Positions 51,357 through 60,605 of a stretch of DNA of 64,000 nt are shown here, one piece after another. The notes beneath the pieces are model-generated. The model was not told where the DNA came from, ran no database searches, and saw nothing but the letters and a program-made list of their open reading frames with translations. The stretch's first letter is position 1; the number at the start of each line of letters is the position of its first letter. This DNA comes from Tetracentron sinense (Eukaryota; Streptophyta; Magnoliopsida; Trochodendrales; Trochodendraceae), in contig CM026560.1 in NCBI GenBank assembly GCA_015143295.1, positions 3,598,501-3,662,500 on the forward strand, in the 5' to 3' direction. The translations under genes and the position numbers were made by a program.

Positions 51357-53165
51357 TGTAAGCATCCAATTTTTACACCTCCAGCTAATCATGGTTAAGT
51401 CTCTCAACCATGGTTAATCCCCAGCCCAATCCCTTAACCCTAGGACATGCCCAAGTAGACTTAAGGAACACTCTAGGAAAACATTAGGTGTATCCCTAGC
51501 GAACCCTAGGTATAACCCTAGTAGACCCTAGCAAATCATAGGTTTCAACACTAGTCAAACCCTAGGTAAACCCTAGCCTTACCCCAGCCTAGCCCTAGTC
51601 TAACCCTAGGACCAAACCCTAGTTCAAAACCTAGGAAAGTTAAGCCCTAGAAAACCAAGCCCAAGTTAAGTCCTAGGCCCCTAGGGCTTAACCCTCAAAG
51701 CCCAAAACCCCAAAGAGTCAAAGCCTCAGCTTAGGCCCATGAAAATTCAAATTTAGACCCCAGTACCGCATGCGTGCCTAGGCCGAAGGCCTGATGGTTA
51801 AAAACCAACAGTGTCGGTAATGAAATTACCGACCCCCTGTTTTTCAAAGGCTTAGGGGTGTCAGTAATCCCATTACCGACACCTTTTGTTTTTTCTTCTG
51901 CAGCGCAACCACCCCCTTGTGGGTTCAGTGCACGCCTGTACCGCCCCTCTCCGATTGCAGGAGACCACTCCACTCCATCATGCCCCCTCCTACCCTCATC
52001 CTAATGTCAGGGGTGTCCCTAAGGGACTCCCCTATAAATGGCAGACCACCCCTCCACCAAAAACAACCAGTAAATCCCCCCCTTTCGACTCCCTGTCCAT
52101 TTTTTAGTGCTAAATCCTGTCCTCCAAACTCCTCTAAACTCCCAGGGACCTGCCCAGCTCACCCTCAGCTCCACGCAGCAGCCCAACACCCGCCCCAACC
52201 GTGCTCCACCACCACAGCACCGCCACAGCACCACCAGGCCGCCACCCTGTCTGGAAGTAGAGCAGCAGGGTAGGGCTTCCCCTACCCCTATTTATTCCCA
52301 TTTTGCATTCATTGTGAGCCTGTGGTCCATTTCAGGGGACTATTACTCTCCCTTTTTGCAGAAAACCCACTAAAGGGGCTCCCCCATCTTCACCATAGGC
52401 GTGGGGAACCCTCTAAGGGTAGAACACCACAAAAGGTAGCCTCAGGGGGCTCTGGGGGTCCCTTTACTCATGAGGGAACCCCTAGAGGCCCCCCCATATA
52501 AACCCCGTAAGTGGATTTTCATTTCTGGAAAGTTTACAGGGTGTCGGTAAACTCAGTGTCGACACCCCTGATGCTCTTTGTTTGAGGGCCTTTGGACCCC
52601 ACCTGAGGACCTTTTGGGCCATTTCAAGACCAGGGTTAGGACCCCCTGGGTCTCCCCTACATTTCATCAGAAGGCCTCGAGACCCATGGTTAGCCTTAAC
52701 CAGGATTAAAATCCAAAAAACCAAAATTTGTCTAAGTGTCGGCAATCAGATTGCAGACATCTATGATTTTATGTGCATACTAACCAGTGCCACTTTGACA
52801 CACTGTGGGGCCTACACCAGGCCACCCCTGGGGTCCACCTTAGGCTCATTTTATTCTCCTCATAGCCCTCTTCAAAACCAGGAGTCAAGCACCCCCTAAC
52901 TCATCTCCTAACCATAATTATGGGGGGAAAAGTTGGGAAAAAACAGTTGAACTATCGGTTAGTAGGTAGGGAACCGTTGTAAAATGGAAGTGTCGGGGTG
53001 CCTAACACCTTCCCCGAGCTTAACCGAATCTCTTACCTAGAACTCTAAGTAGACTCAGACCTTATCCATTACCATGAGACTTATTCCCACCGAATTAATA
53101 AATGGCGACTCTGAACATAACTTAATCACCACCAAAAATGTGGGTAACCGGAATCCGTGCTCACA
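51357..53165 (+). repeat. 3' LTR of the second Ogre/Tat copy
   Basis: 1809 bp from TGTAAGCATCC to CCGTGCTCACA. A field of CCTAGG/ACCCTAG words (51430-51680) precedes a TATA box (CCCCTATAAATGGCAG, 52028-52043). Four TGTCGGTAAT-type motifs (51803-51815, 51857-51877 and relatives near 52543 and 52735) recur. The U5 end keeps GGGGTGCCTAACACCTTCCCC, shared with the LTR of the intact copy (inverted GGGGTTAGGCACCCC). Confidence 0.75.
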
Positions 53166-53496
53166 ATTAACCTAGGTCAAATGGGGTTCTAGAAAATCCA
53201 TGGGGAAAATGAAGAACCAAAGGGGTTGCCCAAAATGACTCATTTATACTCGAGTTTATGGGAAAAGGGGGGAGAATGCATGGGAAAATGGTGGAGGTTC
53301 CTAACCCTTCTCCAAGGTAGTGAAGGAGAACACTACCCTTTTTTTCCTTGTCCTCCTCACTTTATCATAATTAGGAGGACGGTCCTAGGGTTTGAGATGG
53401 TATCCTAGAGTTTATGAATGATTCTAAGGGTTTCGAAATGCCCATAGAGTATGTAAATGAGGGTCCTAAGGTTTAGATGGTGGATCCTACGAAGGT
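53166..53496. other. Short spacer between two retroelements
   Basis: No gene. GTCCTAGGGTTTGAG and GTCCTAAGGTTTAGATGG words repeat loosely near 53380-53480. Confidence 0.4.
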
Positions 53497-55211
53497 TGCT
53501 GCCCAAGAATTGACCTTAGAGGGGGGTGAATAGGGTCTTGGAAAATTTAAAGTTCTCTGTCTATTCTTTGTGCGGAATTAAAATGATCAAAGAATTAGCA
53601 ACTAACAGTTTTAACTAAACCAATTAGAGAGAAATAGAGGAAAGAGTTAGAGAGTGAAAACACTGAGAATTTGTTCTCGAGGTTCGGCAACTTGCCTACG
53701 TCCCCGCCTTAGGTTTCCAGCTTCAAGGGTTCACCACGATTTTACTCGTACAGACTTCTTCCAGGTGAAGTCTAAACCATTTACAATTCTTTTACAAGCG
53801 ATAATCACACCTCTTACAATCCTTTTCCCAGGTAAGGACCAGACCACTACAATCTCACTTCCTGGTGAGGATCAAACCTTTCTTGCAAGAGCATAACCCT
53901 CTCTTGTCTTCTTTAAAGCTTTCTAATTTTGTGCAAGAATCCACCAGTTCTTGACTTTACACTATAGGATTTTGATAATGGATTTGAATCCGAAAATAGC
54001 TCATTGATTGAGTTGGATAAACTCTCTTTAAAGCACTAATAAAATCTCCCAAGAGTTGGAGTTAAATAGCTCAAAAACAGAGAATTGGGGATTTTCTTGT
54101 TTTTTACTAAGAATGTGTGATATTCAGCTTATGGTGAATGATAATGGTTTATCAATTGATCATTAATTATTTTTCATTCATAAGAGAGCTCCTTTTATAG
54201 CTCATAAGGATTTATAGCCGTTGGTGAAGTAATATAAGCAAAATAGTCGTTTGAATCTAGCCGTTGCAGAGCATCTATTGTGCCACTCGAGTCATCTAGT
54301 CGACTGGATGGGTAATCTAGTTGGCTGGATGATCACAGTGGCCAGATGAATACTCTGGCCTTCATCTAGTTGGCTGGATGCCTCATTTTCTGCACTGAAT
54401 CCATTTTTTAAGACCTTTATGATAGGATTTGATTCCAAGGTCTTCTACTTTATCTTTATCAAGATAATTAGCATGTTTTTATAATTTTTAAAATGATCTA
54501 GAATGAATTTCAAATGATCTTCAGTTTGATCATAAGGTACAAAGGTCGGATTCATTTCTGGCTTTTATCTAGTCGGTTGGATGCCTTCATCCAGTTAACT
54601 GGATGGACTAAATTCTGTCAGAATTTCTCTTCTTATAACCTAACCGATATGATTAAATTTCAAGGTTTTGTACCTTATCTTAATTAAGATAATTAAGTTA
54701 TTTTTAGGTCCTTTAAGTGATTTTCAATTTGGGTTTAAGGTACCTATGGTCCTTCTAGGTTTGTGAGCTTTCCAACACTAACTTATGAAGACTTTTTACG
54801 TTTGTCCTAAACACTCTCAAAGACTAAAAACTAATCTCTTAAACCTTCTTGAGAGTCGTCAACCTTGATTCTTGGATCTTTAATAATAGTTCCTTCTTGA
54901 AATCTTCACAAGACTGTTGTTCTTCATCTTTTGTGGATTTTGGCATGATCTTCAACTTTGGTCTTCTATTAAGATTGAAGCTTTTTTATGTTGAATATTA
55001 TTTGGTTCCACACTTTGACTTGTATGCTTCTTTTAGCAACTTGGATGGCAATTCCATGTCATTGAGTTGAATGGTTGGCTTATGCTTTTGTACATGCATT
55101 GTTATTCATAAATACTTTAAAGTAGACATTAGCAATACAGAAGTCATTTCATTATTTAAGTTATCATCAAAATTAATATGGTTACCCAAGGTTGTGATCT
55201 TGAGGCTAACA
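53497..55211 (-). repeat. 3' LTR of the sirevirus
   Basis: 1715 bp with ends TGTTAGCC...GGGCAGCA on the minus strand. It is bounded internally by the polypurine tract and shares its terminal 100 nt on both sides with the LTRs at 3532 and 58496. TATA box GAGCTATAAAAGGAG at 54190-54204. Five CATCTAGTCGACTGGATG-type words lie upstream of it. Confidence 0.85.
54193..54605 (-). promoter_or_regulatory. CATCCAGTCGACTGGATG word cluster and TATA box in sirevirus LTR
   Basis: Words at 54293-54310, 54314-54331, 54363-54380, 54566-54583 and 54588-54605, in two close pairs plus one single. The consensus is a perfect 18-nt palindrome centred on GTCGAC. They start about 95 nt upstream of the TATA box at 54193-54199 and reach to about 405 nt. 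Confidence 0.65.
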
Positions 55212-55226
55212 ATCTCCCCATTTTTT
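55212..55226 (-). other. Polypurine tract of the sirevirus
   Basis: The minus strand reads AAAAAATGGGGAGAT next to the LTR start TGTTAG, the usual sirevirus junction. Confidence 0.8.
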
Positions 55227-55599
55227 ATGATGACAAAAATAATGGAATAAAATGGGATTAAGCTTCCCCTCAATATGTAATTTCTTTTAAATTTTTGAGG
55301 AAAGCTCCCCCTAAACATATGCATTATAAAAATAAGTCATTCATATCATTCTTTTTGCATATTGTTTAGAAACCATTCAATTCAAGAGATATTCTAATAG
55401 ATAAGTTGTATAACAATTAAGTATAAAGAGTCAAAATTAGTCATGTCATATATATGTTCAATAAAAATACAAGAGATTCATGACATACCAAAAACAAATA
55501 AAATTACATTTCATTTTCTCAATCATTTTCATTCTATTTTACTACCCCTAGCATCATCAAAAGAAATATAAAAATTACATAAAAAATCTACTACTTCTT

Positions 55600-56923
55600 C
55601 TTCTTCTTCAGCTCCTTTGGTGTGACAAAAAGAGTATCCTTAGAGGAGGAACTAGAGAAACTGGAGTCACTAGAGCCAATGGAAGTGATTATGTGTATCT
55701 TGGATGCCTTGGGTTCATTTGATGAAGAGGGTGTCTTAGGTTTAACCACTTGAAAGGTTTGATTCTTCACATTTGAAACCTCAATGCTAGCTCAATCACT
55801 TGAGTGGAAATCTGGTGAACAAAAGGTGTTTGAGCCCCAATCAAGGAAGCCATTTGCTGAACCATAGGGCCCTGTGCCCTGAGATGTTGATCTGAAGAGT
55901 CAGTCCTGCCTCTGATGTGAGAAATCCCACTACCCAATCTGTCAAACTGCTCTGCAATGTCTATAGCTTTCCTTTCTATAATAGAGGTGGTGGCATCCAC
56001 TCTATTTTCACTATCTCCATCTTAACACTTAAGTCCTTAAGCCTAGCATCTGTAGCCTCAGACCTAGCTCTGTTGTCTGATTGGATTCCTGCTACCTAGG
56101 TCTCTAGTGATGCTAGTCTCTTTCTGACCTCTGACTGAAAGCTGAGCATGCTCGAGCTGAGTGAGTCAATCTTCCCCATCATGAGACCGAGGAGATCACT
56201 ATCAAAAGATGATCTGGAAGGAAGCTCGTGATGGCTAGAAGATACTCCTGTCTCAAACTAATGTGGAGGTACTCTGGGAGGTGAAGGTAGAGGAGATGGC
56301 GCTGGAGAATGAGCTGGAGACTGAACTAAATGCTCAGGAGAGTGAGTCTTTGTTGCTGCTGCTACTAAGGTCTCAATAGGAATGTCAAAAGCTGAGGGAC
56401 CAGGAGCATTAGAAGTATGAATGGGAGGCTCACTGGTGGGGGCAGACTCAAGAATAAGAGGAATGAAAAGCTGACTGGCGGAGGGTTTTGATATCCATAC
56501 CTTCTTGAATTTATGTCGTTGGTACCCCATCCTCATAATAGTTGAGGGACCAACAGGAAAATGTAATTTCCTAGCCACAAAGGTAGGAAGAGATTTGATG
56601 GGTTGAGGAATCATACTCAAAGTGAGTATAGAAGAGCTTGATAGCTCTGGATACATTGACACACTAGATTGAAGAAATGACAGTCATTTTAGAGCCCTGA
56701 AGAACTCTGTGATTTTCCCTAAACCCCAAAGCTCTAGAGATACTGGGTCAAGGAACTTACCATATACTACTACTATCCTTTGGCTGAAATTTTCTCTGAA
56801 CTTCTTCTCCGTCTTGAAGTTCGAGGTTCTTTCTCTTGAAGATGAAGAGGCTACGACCTTTCCTTTTGCAGATTTATGCCTTTTAGGGTCTAGTTCCTCA
56901 CTAGGATTCTTGGTTTTAGCCAT
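55600..56923 (-). pseudogene. Sirevirus env-like region (fossil)
   Basis: Minus-strand frames within this region read MAKTKNPSEELDPKRHK with a basic, Ser-rich start (from 56923), then a Pro/Ser-rich middle (to about 56258) and a helical stretch (about 56000-55767). The position between RNase H and 3' LTR and the composition fit the env-like or plant-transposon-protein frame of sireviruses. Its role is unknown even in intact relatives. Several breaks are present. Confidence 0.6.
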
Positions 56924-57068
56924 TTAGGGTTGGATTGAATGAAATTAAAGAGGTTTTGAAGGATTAATGGAGGTTTGGAAAGAATGGAAGAGTTTTGGAG
57001 GGAAGAAAAACACTTGGATTAGGAATGGGGAATGTTTGAAATGATCGAGCAAATTGAGATTTTTTTAT

Positions 57069-57296
57069 TTATATTTATAGCCCAGTCCATTTAGTCGGCT
57101 AGCTGAACCATCTAGTCGGCTGGATGGACAAAATATGACATTTCCTTAATTTCAACTATCTAGTCGACTAGATGCTCCATTTAGTAGGCTGGATAGAAGA
57201 AAAGTCCTGAAAATTTTACGTTTTGTTCTAAATTCAACTACAGCTTAATTTTCCTCTTATCTAGTCGACTGGATGCATCATCTAGTCAGTCGGATA
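57069..57296 (-). promoter_or_regulatory. Internal promoter-like module ahead of the env-like frame
   Basis: Six CATCTAGTCGACTGGATG-type words (57088, 57109, 57157, 57178, 57258, 57279; three pairs with 21-nt spacing) stand directly upstream, on the minus strand, of GGGCTATAAATATAAATAA (57066-57084). About 145 nt further on is the start codon of the env-like frame at 56923. The 3' LTR of the same element has the same words and a GAGCTATAAAAG TATA box in the same order. This is seen directly; promoter activity is inference. Confidence 0.55.
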
Positions 57297-57576
57297 GAAG
57301 AAAAACTGAAAATTTGAAGTTTTCTTCTAAATCCATACTCCTACTCATTTTTCATTAATTAATCATTCTGCTAATTCTTTTAAGCATCAATAATCATTAT
57401 TAAACGCTCAAATAAATATTTAGCATTTTTTATTATTATTTTAAATGAAATGAATAAATAGAATTATTGACCACTTAATTTGCTTTTTAATGAATATTGG
57501 GCATCACTAGGCATCATAAATGATCATTTGGCTTTCCAATCCCTAGTTCTCTTCTCAAGACATTAAATCGATCATG

Positions 57577-58495
57577 TTAGAGGGGTTTTGTAAATATTTC
57601 AACCAGTTGGTTATTTGTATCAACAAATTCCAACACAACATCCTCATTTTGAACATGATCCCTTATAAAGTGATATCTTATCTCAATGTGTTTAGTTTTT
57701 GAGTATTGAATAAGATTTTTAGTCATACAAATAGCACTTGTGCTATCACATTTAATTGAAATTTTTGTATAGAAAAGTTTAAAGTCTTCCAATTGTTGTT
57801 TCATGTATAGAGTTTGAGCACAACAACTTCCAGCAGCTACATACTCAGCCTCAGCTATAGATGGAGCTACTAAATTTTGTTTCTTTCTAAACCATGAAAC
57901 AAGTGATTGTCCTAAGAAGTGATAAGTGTCACTTGTGCTTTTCCTATCAACTTTGCACCCTGCAAATTCATCATCAGAATAACTAACTAATTCAAGTAAT
58001 CTGTTCTTTGGATACCACGATACTAAATCTATTGTTCCTAGTAAGTATCTAAAAATTCTTTTGACTGCCACAATATGTGATTCTTTTGGACAGGATTGGA
58101 ATCTAGCACATATGCAGATACTAAACATTATGCCTGGCCTACTTGCCGTCAGATATAGGAAACTTCCTATCATGCCCTAATACTTTTTCTCAACAATATT
58201 TTTGTCTTTTTCATCTATATCAAGTTTGATTGAAGGACTCATAGGAGTATCCATTTCTTTAGTATTTTCCATACCAAATTTCTTAAGTAACACTCCAGTA
58301 TCCTTGGCTTGGTTAATGAAAGTTCCTTGATTAGTTTGCTTAATTTGAAGCCCAAGGAAGAAAGTCAATTCTCCCATCATACTCATTTCAAATTCTTCTT
58401 GCATAATTTTTGCAAACTCTTGACATAGAGATTCATTGTAGATCTGAAAATGATATCATCTACATATATTTGTATAATTAGCATAATGTCATTTT
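57577..58495 (-). pseudogene. Sirevirus RNase H and end of RT (fossil)
   Basis: The minus strand encodes copia RNase H (SRPGIMFSICICARFQSCP, LGTIDLVSWYPK, SYSDDEFAGCKVDRKSTSDT, APSIAEAEYVAAG, ending HVQNEDVVLEFVDTNNQLVEIFTKPL). Upstream of it comes the RT thumb (FFLGLQIKQTNQGTFINQAK) and the YVDD region near 58455. It ends where the solo LTR begins. Confidence 0.85.
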
Positions 58496-60028
58496 TGTTA
58501 ACCTCAAGGTTGCAACCTTAGGTACCCTTATTAATTTTGATGATTACATAATAATGGAATGTCCATTGTGGTACTAATGTGTCTACTAAGTGTTTTATCA
58601 AATTCAGATTATAAGAACATTAGCACATTACTCATGGCATGAAACATAGAAATTATTCAAGTCAAATCAAATGGATCTACACAAGCAAGTCATTCAATCA
58701 TATCCAAGCCATAAAAAAGAATGCTCAACTCAAGCTATTGGACTTAAGTGACAAATGAAGATATCAAGATTGTACCCAAAGTCCAAGACGGATCACAAAC
58801 AAGAAGAGGGGTTCTTGTAATCAAAGTCAAATCTGAAGATCCAAGATCAAGTTAAAGACCAAATCTCAAAAAGCCTAAGAGTCTATTTTTCATTTTACGA
58901 GAGTGTCTAGGACTTATGTAAGAAGTCCTCAAAGAATGGTTAAGTTGAATGCTTAAATACTTAGAATTAACATAGGAGCTTAAGACTATATTGAACATCA
59001 TTCTAAGGCACTAGGAAATCATGAAAATTATACTAAAGAAAAGTCAAAAGACCTAGGATATTCATTCTCATCATTAAGGTCATAATCTAGGGTGAAAATC
59101 AGAGTTTTTACTCTGATTTCATCGACGAATTCACAGGGTATCCTGGAATTCGGCGATGAAATTAAGACAGGAAAATTCCTGAGCTTACTGTTATTGATTT
59201 CGGTGACAAAATGAGTTGGGCATCCCAATCTCGTGGACAAAATCATGCGGGTTACTGAAAAAGCTGTAACGGCTAGTTTTCAACGGCCTTATTTGCATTT
59301 AATGTTTCACTAACGACCATTTTAGATGAAGAGCTATAAAAGAAGTTCATTTATAAACAAAAACAACTCTTGATCAGTGCAATAACTCATATCATCTACT
59401 CTAACACTCACATTGATTTCTACATTGATCATACCTTAGAAATACCCAAAATCTCATATTGAGCTATTCAACTCCTATCTTTAAGAGATTTCATTAGAGA
59501 GTTATTCCAATATTATCTAGCTCATTTAAGGAGTTTGTATTTCGGATTGCAAATCCAAACTCTTGTAAAGAAAGTCAAGAATCGGTAGATTCTTGCAATT
59601 GAAGTGCAGCTTTGGGGAACTCAAGAGAGGGATGTGCTCTTGTAATGAAAGATTCCATCTTGACCTAAAGAGGGATTGTAAATGTTCCATCCTGACCTGT
59701 AAGAGAGATTGTGAAGGTTTGGTTTCAACTGATAAGAGAGATTGTAACGGTTTGGGCTTCACCTGGGAAGAAGTCCGTACAAGTAAAATCGTGGGGAATC
59801 CTTGAAGCTGGAAGTTGAAAGGCGGGGACGTAGACAAGTTGCGAAACCTTGAGAACAAATTCTCGTATTTGCATTCTCTAACTCTCTACCTTAATTTATT
59901 TATTGCTGAAATTTAGAATTACTAAGTTGCATTTCCTAGTTTATTTTAAATCCGCAAAAAGGGATAACTAGAATTTAAATTTGTCAAGACACTAATCACC
60001 CCCCTCTAGGGTCAATACTTGGGCAACA
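58496..60028 (+). repeat. Solo sirevirus LTR nested in the sirevirus RT region
   Basis: 1533 bp, TGTTAACC...GGGCAACA, flanked by the perfect 5-bp target duplication ATTTT (58491-58495 and 60029-60033). RT sequence of the host element continues on both sides, so only one LTR is present. TATA box GCTATAAAAG at 59334-59343. GTCGAC/GGTGAC-type near-palindromes (59104-59240) lie 95-235 nt upstream. Its words match those of the LTR at 3532, not those of its host element. Confidence 0.88.
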
Positions 60029-60605
60029 ATTTTCAGCTTTCACAAGCAAAGTTGTATCGATTTTTCCTCTTATGAATTTATTGTCAAGCAAGAACCCACT
60101 TAACCTATCATACCAAGCTCTAGGAGCTTGTTTTAGTCCATATAAGGCTATTGTCAATTTAAAGACATGATTAAGAAATTCTTGATCTTCAAAGCAAGGA
60201 GGTTGTTCTACATACAGTATCTCTGAAATATAATCATTCAAGAATATACTCTTTACATCTCTTTGGAAGTATTTGAAGTCTTTATGACTTACAAAGGCAA
60301 GTAGCATTCTTATGGCTTAAAGTCTAGCAACCAGGACAAAAGTTTCTTCATAGCCTATACCATTTTCTTGGTTATAACCTTGAGCTACCAACTTTGCCAT
60401 ATTTTTTATTATATTTCTAGATTCATAATTTTTATTTCTAAAGATCCATTCATTATCAATAATAGATTCATCCATTGGCCTAGGGACTAAATCTCAAACT
60501 TGGTTTCTCTAAAATTGGTTTAATTCCACTTGCATTGCAATGCCTTATGATTCATCCTTAATGACTTTAAGGGCATTTTTAGGCTTAATTTAAGATAGGA
60601 AAGTT
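60029..60605 (-). pseudogene. Sirevirus RT N-part (fossil)
   Basis: Minus-strand RT signature DVKSIFLNDYISEILYVEQPP and LYGLKQAPRAWYDRLSGF at 60280-60060. Upstream, NEWIFRNK and KLVAQGYNQENG lie at about 60440-60360, all typical of copia RT. It ends at the Tekay LTR. Confidence 0.8.

Larger units (their letters stand above)
45014..53165 (+). mobile_element. Second, old Ogre/Tat-type element (3' two thirds)
   Basis: Plus-strand copy. It consists of spacer-like sequence (45014-45402, with CCTGAAGCCACCAAAAA as in the intact element), a pol remnant (45403-48827), a long 3' region with its own tandem repeats, a polypurine tract and a 1.81-kb 3' LTR. The gag-protease part, leader and 5' LTR are not present. 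Pol is clearly homologous to the intact copy, but the LTR is a different, shorter subfamily. It is broken many times (roughly ten or more) and is far older than the element in the DIM1 intron. Confidence 0.8.
53497..60605 (-). mobile_element. Sirevirus (Ty1/copia, SIRE lineage) with env-like region
   Basis: Minus-strand order seen here: RT and RNase H (pol), then an env-like region, polypurine tract and 3' LTR. An env-like frame after RNase H and the GGGGAGATTGTTAG polypurine/LTR junction are sirevirus traits. A solo LTR of the same family (58496-60028) is inserted into its RT region in the opposite direction, and a Tekay element interrupts its other side at 60606. gag, protease and most of integrase must lie beyond the Tekay element, outside the window. 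The copy is broken (several breaks plus the two insertions). Confidence 0.85.

Noticed and set aside
51803-52750. TGTCGGTAAT motifs as a separate inverted-repeat element
   Set aside because: They recur only within the Tat LTR and do not bracket a unit with target duplications.
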